Source of the DNA: Polyangiaceae bacterium
Lineage (GTDB): Bacteria; Myxococcota_A; Polyangia; Polyangiales; Polyangiaceae
Assembly: GCA_013361525.1 (NCBI GenBank)
Contig: JABFXY010000151.1
Coordinates: 29,267 to 93,266, forward strand
Length of the DNA: 64,000 bases
Direction: 5' to 3'
Shown here piece after piece: positions 50,758-58,241 of the stretch. The notes under the pieces were generated by a model. It worked only from the letters and a program-made list of their open reading frames with translations, had not been told where the DNA came from and did no database searches. A program made the translations under genes and the position numbers. The stretch's first letter is position 1. Each line of letters opens with the position of its first letter.

Positions 50758-51584
50758 GCATCACGCTCGACCAGCTCGCCGAAGAGGCGCGCGCCGGAAA
50801 TCGAGACAGCCTGGAGGCGCTCGTGCGCGGCTTGCAGGATCCGATGTACCGGCTCGCGCTGCGCATCCTCGGCCACCCCGAGCAAGCCCGCGACGCCACG
50901 CAGGAGATCCTGATTTTGGTCATCACGCAGCTCTCGTCGTTCCGCGGCGAGAGCTCGATCAAGACCTGGGCTTACCGCGTGGCCACGCGTCATGTCTTGC
51001 GCATGCGGAGCCGCGCTCGCCGCTGGACCTTCGAGTCGCTCGCGGACGACGACCTCGGCCAGCCGCCGAACGCGATCGAACCCGAGACCCTCGCCCACGC
51101 GGATGCGCGCCTGCTCGAAGAAGAGACGTTCCTCGGGTGCACGCAGGCGATGCTGCAAGCGCTCGACGCCGACAAACGGATCGCGTTCGTGCTCGGCGCG
51201 ATCTGCGAGCTCGATTCGCACGAAGCAGCGGATATCCTGGAGATCTCCGAAGCTGCGTTCCGCAAGCGGCTGTCGCGCGCCCGTGCCGAGCTCGATGCGT
51301 TCGTCGGCAAACACTGCGGCGTCGCCGATCCGGCGAACCGCTGTCGCTGCGCGCATCAAGTGAACCTCAACGTCGCGCGGGGCTGCGTCGACCCCGCGCG
51401 CCTCACGTACGCGCTCTCATCCCGCAAGACCACCGTCGAAGCGCTGCGCGCGCTCGGCGAAATCCGGGAGGTTCGCCGCTCGCTCGAGCTTTACCGAGCT
51501 CAGCCTGCCTTCGAGGCGCCGGCCGACTACGCGTCCGCGATTCGATCGATGATCGATCGGGCGACGTCGTTGTCAGTTTCGTGA
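50754..51584 (+). CDS. ECF-type sigma factor with C-terminal extension
   Basis: A 276-residue RNA polymerase sigma factor. Region 2 is at about residues 25-95 (MYRLALRILGHPEQARDATQ, IKTWAYRVATRHVL), and region 4 at about 145-185 (LGAICELDSHEAADILEISEAAFRKRLSRAR). A tail of about 95 residues begins with Cys residues (CGVADPANRCRCAH) that could bind a metal and sense redox state. Extended ECF factors often carry their own regulation in the tail. The gene overlaps the dehalogenase by 4 bp, and no anti-sigma gene is seen. Confidence 0.92.
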   Translation: MSITLDQLAEEARAGNRDSLEALVRGLQDPMYRLALRILGHPEQARDATQEILILVITQLSSFRGESSIKTWAYRVATRHVLRMRSRARRWTFESLADDDLGQPPNAIEPETLAHADARLLEEETFLGCTQAMLQALDADKRIAFVLGAICELDSHEAADILEISEAAFRKRLSRARAELDAFVGKHCGVADPANRCRCAHQVNLNVARGCVDPARLTYALSSRKTTVEALRALGEIREVRRSLELYRAQPAFEAPADYASAIRSMIDRATSLSVS

Positions 51585-51646
51585 GCGGACCCCGCCGGGG
51601 GCCGTAGACGACAGCCTCTCCTTCCCTATGATGGCGCGCCAGCGTC

Positions 51647-52309
51647 ATGAGCTGTCCGATCTGCGGCTTTCCACGCCATGCTCCAGGACCGTGCGCGGTG
51701 TGCGGCGGAGGGGCCCCGGCCCTCGACGTGCGAGGGGTCGGCGTCCCGCCGCCCGCTTTCCACGGCCCCCTGCGCGAGGATTTTCCACACCTGCACCAAG
51801 CCTTCGCTTCATGGGAGGCGCGCGAGTTTCCGCGCTACGTGAGCCAGTGCCTGCTCGCCCTGCGGCTCCCCTCGCCCAACGCGAAGCGCGTTCCCGAGGG
51901 GGTCGGCTTCGCGCTGTCGATCGGTACGGCTCCGATGTTCGTCGTCATCGACGAGCAGCTCGAGCAGATCGCTGTCGAGTCGCCGCTCATCGTCGTTCCG
52001 GAAGTGGAGGAAGCGGCCGCATTCCGCGCGGCGCTCGAGCTGAACGCGGAGCTGCCTCACGGCGCGAGGATCTGCCTGCGCGATCGTGTGCTGGTGCTGC
52101 GGTTCTGCGACCGGCTTTCGCGGGTTCCGCCGCCCCGGCTCGTCCACGCGCTGAGCGACGTCGCGAACGGCTCGCCCTACGTCTCGACGATGTTGGGCTT
52201 TCGTTTCCACGCGCAACGAACGCTGCTCAGCGAGGCCGAGGCGCAGCTGCGTGGCGTGAACTTCATGCTTCGAGGCGAGCCTCGCCGCCTCACGGTGCTT
52301 TCGGGATGA
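51647..52309 (+). CDS. Zinc-ribbon protein with YbjN/chaperone-like domain
   Basis: A 220-residue protein from ATG 51647. The N-terminus is a small zinc ribbon (CPICGFPRH then CAVCGG, Cys residues at 3, 6, 16, 19). The rest is an alpha-beta domain of the type III secretion chaperone/YbjN shape (FVVIDEQLEQIAVESPLIVV, AAAFRAALELNAELPHGARICLRDRVLVLRF). It is cytoplasmic. The next gene overlaps its stop by 4 bp and has a related C-terminal domain. Function unknown. The upstream TATGAT at 51627 could be a promoter -10. Confidence 0.77.
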   Translation: MSCPICGFPRHAPGPCAVCGGGAPALDVRGVGVPPPAFHGPLREDFPHLHQAFASWEAREFPRYVSQCLLALRLPSPNAKRVPEGVGFALSIGTAPMFVVIDEQLEQIAVESPLIVVPEVEEAAAFRAALELNAELPHGARICLRDRVLVLRFCDRLSRVPPPRLVHALSDVANGSPYVSTMLGFRFHAQRTLLSEAEAQLRGVNFMLRGEPRRLTVLSG

Positions 52310-53418
52310 GTGAACGATCCCCTCGCTTCGCGCCGTCCGTCGTGCGCGTCCGTGTCGCAACCGGCGGAGGCACCGGTTGGGTCGCAACGAAAGACGGGCT
52401 GGTCGTCACGAACCATCACGTCGTCGATTACGACCAGGATGTCGTCCTCCGCACACACGACGGGAGAGACTCGAAAGGGCGCGTCGTCCGTGTCGACGCG
52501 CGCAAGGACGTCGCGATCGTCGCTCCCCTCACCCCACTCGGCGTACCGCCGCTCGCGCTCGGCGACGCGCGCAGGCTGACGCCGGGAGACCCGGTGATCG
52601 CGATCGGGCATCCGCACGGTCTCGAGTACACGATCACGTCCGGCGTGGTGTCCGCCTTGCGAAAGGTCCGCGGCGTCGACCACGTGCAGACCGATGCGGC
52701 GCTGAATCCGGGCAACAGCGGCGGCCCGCTGCTCGACGACAGCGGCGCGGTCATCGCGATGAACACGTTCGGTCGGCGTGACGGGGAATCGCTCGGATTC
52801 GCGGTCGCGATCCACGAGATTCAGCCGCTCATCGCGAGCACACAAGCGGACCCGACACGCGGACCTTCGTACACGTGCCACGTATGCGAACAGGTGCTCG
52901 ACCTGTCGAGCGAGCGGTGTCGCGGGTGCGGCACGCGGCGGCGGTTTCACGACTGGGACGATCTCTCGTCGCCGGAGGTGGTCGTCGCCGATCGTGCGGC
53001 CGTCGCCATCGTCGAGGAGCTGGGCTTCGCTCCGTCGGTCTGTCGCACCGGGCAGCAGTCGTTTCGGCTCGAGACGGGCGCCGGACAGCTGTCGGTCCGC
53101 ATCATCGGGAAGTCGCCGTACCACGTGGCGATGTCGGTCGTCGTCGCGCGCACGCCGGAGCGACCGAGCACCGCGTTCCTTCGCTTTCTGGCGACGGCCA
53201 ACGATCGATCGGTCGGCGCGGTTCGCATCGCGCTCGAAGGTGATCTCGTGACGGCGGCGCTCGTCGAGCCGGTGGAGATGCTCGATGTCCGCACGCTCCG
53301 TCCAGCGGTCGAGGACATGCTCCGCCTCTCACATCGTCTGCGGCGCGTGCTCGCCACGTCCTTCGGGGCACGGCCGCCTCCTTCCGCCGACGAAGAAAAC
53401 AGTTTCGATCCGGGGTGA
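52306..53418 (+). CDS. Intracellular trypsin-like serine protease with zinc ribbon
   Basis: A 370-residue HtrA-type protease without signal peptide or PDZ domain. The triad is His38 (TNHHVV), Asp68 (RKDVAIV) and Ser138 (NPGNSGGP). After the protease domain comes a zinc ribbon (Cys191, Cys194, Cys205, Cys208), then a domain (AFLRFLATANDRSVGAVRIAL) that resembles the YbjN-like domain of the gene before. The two proteins probably work together: shared domain, 4-bp overlap. The zinc ribbon and absence of a signal suggest a cytoplasmic role. Confidence 0.88.
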   Translation: MSERSPRFAPSVVRVRVATGGGTGWVATKDGLVVTNHHVVDYDQDVVLRTHDGRDSKGRVVRVDARKDVAIVAPLTPLGVPPLALGDARRLTPGDPVIAIGHPHGLEYTITSGVVSALRKVRGVDHVQTDAALNPGNSGGPLLDDSGAVIAMNTFGRRDGESLGFAVAIHEIQPLIASTQADPTRGPSYTCHVCEQVLDLSSERCRGCGTRRRFHDWDDLSSPEVVVADRAAVAIVEELGFAPSVCRTGQQSFRLETGAGQLSVRIIGKSPYHVAMSVVVARTPERPSTAFLRFLATANDRSVGAVRIALEGDLVTAALVEPVEMLDVRTLRPAVEDMLRLSHRLRRVLATSFGARPPPSADEENSFDPG

Positions 53419-53421
53419 CAG

Positions 53422-53934
53422 ATGGGGATCTTTGGGGATTTCTTCGACCGCGACAGAGAATACGAGCGGCTATTCGCACGACAGACTGCGGGCGCGTGGG
53501 TCTTCGCGATCGCCGGAATGATCGGGCTCGCGATCTGGTGGGTGAGTAGCGCCGACGATCGCGGTGCGCACGGCGACCCGGTGTTTCGCAACTACACCGT
53601 GGTCGCTCGGGCGGCGCTCGAGTCGGTTCGCCGCGCGGCCATCGCCCAGTGCACGAACGATCCGGAGACGTCGCGGCACGTGCAGGACGTCGACGCGGCG
53701 GTCGCGGCGCTGAAGCTCGCGAGCAACGAGCTCGCGCCGAGCACGCATCCGGTGCACAAAAAGATACGCGGCAAGATGGACGCGCAGGTCCCGGCGCTGC
53801 GCGCCGAATACGACAAGTACCAATCGACTTGCGACGCGACGCTGAAGTCGAAGCTCGACGCGTCGATCGAAGACCTCGAGGGCGAGATCGACGTCGCGCG
53901 CAATCCTTCGGGCCTCGTTGCGGAGGGCTGGTGA
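53422..53934 (+). CDS. Hypothetical protein with one transmembrane helix
   Basis: A 170-residue protein starting 3 bp after the protease stop. One membrane helix is near residue 25-42 (AWVFAIAGMIGLAIWWV). The remaining part is helical with Ala/Asp/Lys-rich sequence (DAAVAALKLASNELAP, DAQVPALRAEYDKYQ) and two Cys residues. No family recognised. It belongs to the four-gene set with the intracellular protease. Confidence 0.8.
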   Translation: MGIFGDFFDRDREYERLFARQTAGAWVFAIAGMIGLAIWWVSSADDRGAHGDPVFRNYTVVARAALESVRRAAIAQCTNDPETSRHVQDVDAAVAALKLASNELAPSTHPVHKKIRGKMDAQVPALRAEYDKYQSTCDATLKSKLDASIEDLEGEIDVARNPSGLVAEGW

Positions 53935-54599
53935 TGAACGAAGAGCCTGGTTCTTTCCTCCCGCCGCCGCGGCGTACCTACGAAACGGCCGGCACCGGTC
54001 CACTGCCGAGCCAGCCCGTGCCCGCGCCCGCCGCCGAGGCGGCACCGGCGCCGCGGCGACGTGCGTTCCTCGCATTCGCGCCGCTGGCCATCGTGGTGCT
54101 CGTGGGATTGGGGATGTACTTCTCACGCAACACGCCCTCGTTCATCCGGCCTCTGTTGCCGAGCGGGCGCGCCGCGTCGCGGATGACGCCTCACCTGGGC
54201 GAGCTCGTCGCCCAACCGAACCGCGTCGATCTCGTCGGGGGTCCGAAGGTCTGCGGGAAGGTCGTCTCGATCGACACGGCGGGGCCCGCCGTCGATCCGT
54301 CGTTCCACGAGCTCGACGCGGCGGTGCGAGCGTCCAATCCCGCGGAAGTCGGGACGGTCGCACGCGTGACCTGCGCGGACGCGCCGATCTTGCGCGGGGG
54401 CAACACGACGCCCAGGGGAAGCTTCGTTCGTTGTCGCGTCGAGCTCGTCGAGCGCGCGTCGAAGAAGTGGCTCGGGGGCCTGACGATCGACTCGGAGGAT
54501 CTGCCCGCGCCGCTCATGCGCTCCGACGACGACCGCGGCTCGCGGCCGTCGAAGGCGATCGCGCGGTGGATCTCGTCGCTGCCCCCCTCCTGCAGCTGA
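53934..54599 (+). CDS. Hypothetical membrane-anchored protein
   Basis: A 221-residue protein from ATG 53934, sharing one base with the previous stop (TGATG). A Pro-rich cytoplasmic segment (PPPRRTYETAGTGPLPSQPVP) precedes one transmembrane helix (FLAFAPLAIVVLVGLGMYF, about residues 45-63). A soluble domain follows with Cys residues (VCGKVVSI, VTCADAPI, RCRVELV) and ends in CS. Unknown family. It is the last gene of the set and is followed by an inverted repeat that separates it from the convergent bioB. Confidence 0.8.
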   Translation: MNEEPGSFLPPPRRTYETAGTGPLPSQPVPAPAAEAAPAPRRRAFLAFAPLAIVVLVGLGMYFSRNTPSFIRPLLPSGRAASRMTPHLGELVAQPNRVDLVGGPKVCGKVVSIDTAGPAVDPSFHELDAAVRASNPAEVGTVARVTCADAPILRGGNTTPRGSFVRCRVELVERASKKWLGGLTIDSEDLPAPLMRSDDDRGSRPSKAIARWISSLPPSCS

Positions 54600-54604
54600 T
54601 CGAG

Positions 54605-54710
54605 AGAAACCGCAAAGCCACGAAGGGCAGAGAGAGCACGCGAAGGTTTGGAATTAGCTCCTACCCTTGCGCTCTTCTTCTGCCCTTTGTGTCTTTGCGG
54701 TTCGCTCGGT
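54605..54710. repeat. Inverted repeat element, copy 5 (between convergent genes)
   Basis: AAACCGCAAAGCCACGAAGG (about 54607-54626) pairs with CCTTTGTGTCTTTGCGGTT (about 54683-54702) with imperfect matches inside. It lies between the convergent membrane-protein gene and bioB, and its arms match copy 2. Confidence 0.75.
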
Positions 54711-54712
54711 TC

Positions 54713-55780
54713 TCAGACCGAGGGCGCCATCGGCTTCGCCCCGGCGGCGGCGAGCAGGTCGCGGTCGATGTCGCAGTCGGGGTTGCCCGTCGTAAGGAGG
54801 CGATCGCCGTAGAAGATCGAGTTTGCACCCGCGTACATGCAGAGCAGCTGCGTCTCGCGCGACATCTCTTTGCGGCCCGCGGAGAGGCGCACCATCGCAC
54901 GCGGCATCAGGATGCGCGCGGTCGCGATCATCCGGACGAAGTCGACCGGGTCGACCGGCGGCAGCGCCGCGAGCGGCGTCCCCTCGACGCGAACGAGTGC
55001 GTTGATCGGCACGCTCTCCGGGTGGGGGGTCATCCGCGCGAGCTCGACGAGCATCGCGCAGCGGTCGTCGATCGACTCGCCCATGCCGACGATGCCACCC
55101 GAGCACACCGTGATGCCGGCTTCACGGACAGCGCGGAGCGTCGCGAGGCGGTCGTCGAACGTGCGCGTCGAGATGATGGACCGGTACGCGTCGCGTGAGG
55201 TGTCGAGGTTGTGGTTGTAGGCGTCGAGGCCCGCCTCTTTGAGGCGCTTCGCTTGGTCCGGCGAGAGCATGCCGAGCGTGCAGCACGCCTCGAGGCCTAG
55301 GGACTTCACGCCGCGCACCATCGACAGCACGCGATCGAACGCGGGGCCGTCTTTCACCTCGCGCCATGCAGCACCCATGCAGAAACGCGTCGAGCCCTCG
55401 GCCTTCGCGCGCTCCGCCGCCTCGAGCACCTGCTTTTCGTCGAGCATCTTTTCTTTGCCGACGCTCGTTTCGTAGTGGCTCGATTGCGGGCAATACGCGC
55501 AATCTTCCGGGCAGCCGCCGGTCTTCACGCTGAGGAGCGTGCAGAGCTGGACCTCGCTCGCGCCGTGGAACTGCAAGTGCGTGCGGCGAGCCCGATCGAG
55601 CAGCTCGAAGAACGGAAGGTCGTGGATGGCGCGAACGTCGGCCACCGTCCAGTCGTGCCTCAGGGCGGCGTCTTGCGACGGGGTCGATTCGCGGCCCTCT
55701 GCAGCGTCGAAAGCCTCTCGTTTCAAACCAGAAATCGCTTCGTTTCGTGCTGAACGATGAGGCTCGGAGGACTGAGTCAT
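54713..55780 (-). CDS. bioB: Biotin synthase
   Basis: A 355-residue radical SAM enzyme that inserts sulfur into dethiobiotin. The [4Fe-4S] Cys motif is CPEDCAYC (Cys90, Cys94, Cys97), inside VKTGGCPEDCAYCPQSSHY. Further family landmarks are CCTLGML, YNHNLDTS, TVCSGGIVGMGES and the second-cluster region with Arg in VRLSAGRKEMS. No other bio gene is nearby. It starts at ATG 55780, divergent from the response regulator, with 125 bp between. Confidence 0.98.
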   Translation of the reverse strand: MTQSSEPHRSARNEAISGLKREAFDAAEGRESTPSQDAALRHDWTVADVRAIHDLPFFELLDRARRTHLQFHGASEVQLCTLLSVKTGGCPEDCAYCPQSSHYETSVGKEKMLDEKQVLEAAERAKAEGSTRFCMGAAWREVKDGPAFDRVLSMVRGVKSLGLEACCTLGMLSPDQAKRLKEAGLDAYNHNLDTSRDAYRSIISTRTFDDRLATLRAVREAGITVCSGGIVGMGESIDDRCAMLVELARMTPHPESVPINALVRVEGTPLAALPPVDPVDFVRMIATARILMPRAMVRLSAGRKEMSRETQLLCMYAGANSIFYGDRLLTTGNPDCDIDRDLLAAAGAKPMAPSV

Positions 55781-55905
55781 GCTGCCCCGGATCTAGCTCC
55801 AATCTCGGCGGGGACGCACGACAAAAGCGGGTCCCGCCGCTGGTTTAGGGCGCACTCCCCCGACGGCGCCGAACATGGCACGCGAGCTGCTGTGGCATCG
55901 ACGCG

Positions 55906-56256
55906 ATGCGGCTCCTCTTGGTCGACGACTCGGAGTTCGTGCTCGCCGCGGTGACGCGCGACGCGACGGCGCGCGGTTGGACGGTCTCCACGAGCGCGTC
56001 CGCCGCAGAGGCACGGACGCTCGGAGCGCGCGCCTTCGACGCCGCCGTCCTCGATCTGGAGATCGGCGACGAGAGCGGCATCGACCTCGCGACGCACCTT
56101 CGAAACGAAAACCCCGGCCTGAAGATCGCGTTTTTGACCGGCACGACGGACGACGCGCTCAGGCGCAGGGCCGAGGCGGTCGCCCTCGTCTTCGACAAGA
56201 CCAGCGGAATGGGCGAGGTCTCCCGCTGGCTGGACACCGCGCGCGAGCAGCGCTGA
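55906..56256 (+). CDS. Single-domain response regulator (CheY-like receiver)
   Basis: A 116-residue receiver domain with no output domain. The acidic pair is Asp7-Asp8 (LLLVDDSE), the phosphoacceptor Asp50 (AAVLDLEI), the Thr78 switch (AFLTGTT) and Lys98 (VFDKTSG). It would relay phosphate or bind a partner protein. No histidine kinase is adjacent. The pilT-like gene begins 82 bp later on the same strand; a role in motility is possible but not shown. Confidence 0.92.
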   Translation: MRLLLVDDSEFVLAAVTRDATARGWTVSTSASAAEARTLGARAFDAAVLDLEIGDESGIDLATHLRNENPGLKIAFLTGTTDDALRRRAEAVALVFDKTSGMGEVSRWLDTAREQR

Positions 56257-56324
56257 CCGCGCGATGATCGCCAGCGCCTCGACCCGCGGACGTGCACGTT
56301 CTCGCGACGTCACGCCATAACTGC

Positions 56325-56330
56325 TATTTT
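56325..56330 (+). promoter_or_regulatory. -10-like box close to the pilT start
   Basis: TATTTT ends 8 nt before the GTG start. A TG lies 2 bp upstream (extended -10-like TGCTATTTT). No ribosome site lies between, suggesting a leaderless transcript. Confidence 0.4.
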
Positions 56331-56338
56331 CGCCGGCA

Positions 56339-57385
56339 GTGCAGACTCCCTACGCGTCGGAGCAGTTCCTCCACCAGCTCCTCACGAAGGCGCTCGCAGC
56401 GAACGCCAGTGACATCCACGTGAAGGTGGGTCAGCCGCCTGGGGCTCGTGTCCGGGGCGACATGGTCTATTTCCGCGTCGACAAGGTGAAGCCCGAGGAC
56501 ACCGAGGCCCTCGCGCGCATCCTGCTCGCTTCGCGCGGCGTCGACGACGTCGGGACCGTCCGCGAGTTCGACACCAGCTACTCGGCCGCGGGCATCGGGC
56601 GCTTCCGCGTGAACGTCTACCGGCAGCGGGGGTCTCTCGGCATCGTGATGCGCAGCATCCCGATCAAGATCCCTTCGTTCGAGGAGCTCGGCATGCCGCC
56701 GCCGATCAAGGCGCTCGCCGAGCTCGATCGCGGCCTTGTGCTCGTGGTCGGTGCGGCCGGCAACGGCAAGAGCACGACGCTCGCGTCGATGATCGGCTAC
56801 ATCAACCAGAGCTTCCCGAAGCACATCGTCACGATCGAAGACCCGATCGAGTTCCTCCACATGGACAGCCGCTCGGGGGTGAGCCAACGCGAGGTCGGCA
56901 TCGACACCGACAGCTTCGCGACAGCGCTCCGCGCCTCGCTGCGCCAAGATCCGGACGTCATCCTCGTCGGTGAGGTGCGCGACGAAGAGACGCTCGAGAT
57001 CACGATGCAAGCGGCCGAGACGGGGCACCTCGTCTTCACGACGATGCACACGCCGGACGTCTCGCGGACGGTGAACCGCATGATGTCGCTCGCGAAGAAC
57101 CCGGGCGAGCTGCGCGAGCGGCTCGGCGACGCGTTGCAAGGCATCGTCGCGCAGCGGCTGGTCACCAAGCGCGACGGCTCCGGGCTCACGCTGGTGCAGG
57201 AGATCTTGGTCGCTTCAGGAACGGCGCGTGAAGCCATCAAGCGGCCGGAGCAGAACCCGCCGCTCAAAGACGTGATGGAAAAGGGCGTCGTGCCTTACGG
57301 CATGCAAACCTTCGACATGCACCTGAAGCAGCTCGCGCAGGCCGGCGTCATCAGCAAGGACCACGTTCGCGACCGCGGTTTCTGA
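56339..57385 (+). CDS. pilT: Type IV pilus retraction ATPase PilT-like
   Basis: A 348-residue PilT/GspE-family ATPase that powers disassembly of type IV pili (twitching). N-terminal NASDIHVKVGQPP is the usual start of the PAS-like domain. Walker A is GAAGNGKST at 138-146 (GPTGSGKST in most PilTs). The Asp box is TIEDPIEFLH, Walker B VILVGEVRDEET, and the His box ETGHLVFTTMHT. The C-terminus (YGMQTFDMHL) is typical of PilT/PilU. Start GTG 56339. Paralogues are common, so it may be PilU-like. No other pilus genes are in this window. Confidence 0.92.
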   Translation: MQTPYASEQFLHQLLTKALAANASDIHVKVGQPPGARVRGDMVYFRVDKVKPEDTEALARILLASRGVDDVGTVREFDTSYSAAGIGRFRVNVYRQRGSLGIVMRSIPIKIPSFEELGMPPPIKALAELDRGLVLVVGAAGNGKSTTLASMIGYINQSFPKHIVTIEDPIEFLHMDSRSGVSQREVGIDTDSFATALRASLRQDPDVILVGEVRDEETLEITMQAAETGHLVFTTMHTPDVSRTVNRMMSLAKNPGELRERLGDALQGIVAQRLVTKRDGSGLTLVQEILVASGTAREAIKRPEQNPPLKDVMEKGVVPYGMQTFDMHLKQLAQAGVISKDHVRDRGF

Positions 57386-57402
57386 CGCGGGGATCGGCGC
57401 GT

Positions 57403-57618
57403 CTACTTGATCTGCTCGATCACCTCGAACGGCTCGGGGAAACGCCCCGTCTGGCCCTTCGAGTAGATGAGCCTCCCGTCCACCTCGACGTCGAACTGGC
57501 CGGGCTTGCCGACCACGAGCTTCGCTTCTTCACCAACCGCTTCGAGAATCGCCGCCGCGAGACCCGCGGCTTTGGGTTTGTAGTTTCAGGCGTGGCAGTA
57601 GCGAATCAGGATCTGCAT
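57403..57618 (-). CDS. selW: SelW/Rdx-family selenoprotein, TGA at codon 11 read as selenocysteine
   Basis: A 71-residue protein if the in-frame TGA (57588-57586) is read through as selenocysteine. The N-terminus is MQILIRYCHA, then Sec11, then NYKPKAAGLAAAIL. This is the CxxU redox motif followed by the Y-x-PKA helix of the SelW/Rdx thioredoxin-like family. The rest fits the fold: VVGKPGQFDVEVDGRLIYSKG, then RFPEPFEVIEQI and a TAG stop at 57405-57403. The length matches bacterial Rdx proteins. The start is ATG 57618 with GAGAGAAAG upstream. A hairpin with the position expected of a bacterial SECIS follows the TGA. It should act in thiol redox chemistry. Selenocysteine needs SelA/SelB/SelC/SelD, not in this window. 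Confidence 0.85.
57554..57570 (-). promoter_or_regulatory. SECIS-like hairpin downstream of the selenocysteine TGA
   Basis: On the minus strand GCCGCG, loop GGTCT, CGCGGC is a perfect 6-bp stem beginning 15 nt after the TGA; the apical loop begins 21 nt after it and carries GGT. Bacterial SECIS elements recognised by SelB have a stem-loop with a conserved apical G (often GGU) about 16-37 nt after the UGA. This one fits in position and loop. Confidence 0.7.
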
Positions 57619-57655
57619 CGTGCTTTCTCTCTCGAAGCTCGGTTTACCACACCCG

Positions 57656-58231
57656 TTGCGCTCGAGCGTGTACGTCGCCGCCGCGGTGGTGGGGCTTGTC
57701 TGCTGCTCTTCGTCGGAGACCGAGCGCTCGACCACCACATCGAGCGGATCGAGCGCAGCGACGTCGGCCGAATCGAGCGAGGACCTGTACGTGTTCGGAC
57801 CTTGGTGGGAGAAGGCGGCTTCCACGAAGAACCCGCTCGACGTCGCGGAGCTCGGACAGCGTGAGGGCGGTGCGGGATTGGTGCGCGGGCTCGAGGACGC
57901 GCGGTATGCGGAGGTCTCGCGCTTGGCGCTACCCGACGTCGCCGACAACGGGCTCGCGATCGGGGCACTCGCGCGAAGGTTGCGCGCGGCTGGATCGGAC
58001 GCGGAGGAGGACGGAGAGACGCTCGTCGCAGTGCTCCGCGCACCTCCACGCATCGGCGAACGTTTGGATCCGGAGGGCGAAACGAAAGCGCGCGAGGACT
58101 TGCTCGCGCTCGCGAACGACGGATCGGCGCCACGCAAGCTGCGGGCGCTTGCGGTGACGGCGCTTCGTCAGCTCGCGGCGCGGGGCGTCGGCGACGAGGC
58201 CGCGATTCCGACGGATCTCGACGAGCCCTAG
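57656..58231 (+). CDS. Hypothetical lipoprotein
   Basis: About 191 residues from TTG 57656 (GTG 57620 is the longest form but would leave no room for the divergent selW start at 57618). A signal peptide ends with the lipobox LVCC near residue 17. A Ser/Thr-rich linker follows (SSSETERSTTTSSGSSAA), then a helical Ala/Arg/Asp-rich domain (AIGALARRLRAAGSDAEED, LRALAVTALRQLAARG), reminiscent of HEAT-like helices. No family recognised. It is convergent with the LD-carboxypeptidase gene, with a 10-bp gap. Confidence 0.75.
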   Translation: MRSSVYVAAAVVGLVCCSSSETERSTTTSSGSSAATSAESSEDLYVFGPWWEKAASTKNPLDVAELGQREGGAGLVRGLEDARYAEVSRLALPDVADNGLAIGALARRLRAAGSDAEEDGETLVAVLRAPPRIGERLDPEGETKAREDLLALANDGSAPRKLRALAVTALRQLAARGVGDEAAIPTDLDEP

Positions 58232-58241
58232 TACCGGCGGC

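Noticed and set aside
57403..57618. Reading the selW-like gene as a pseudogene cut by a nonsense codon
   Set aside because: The TGA lies exactly at the redox position, the rest of the frame is intact and family-like, and a hairpin follows at the right distance.
57586..58137. 183-residue minus-strand frame ending in MQILIRYCHA
   Set aside because: It runs antisense to the lipoprotein gene and joins selW only because TGA is read as a stop. The real gene starts at 57618 and reads through the TGA.
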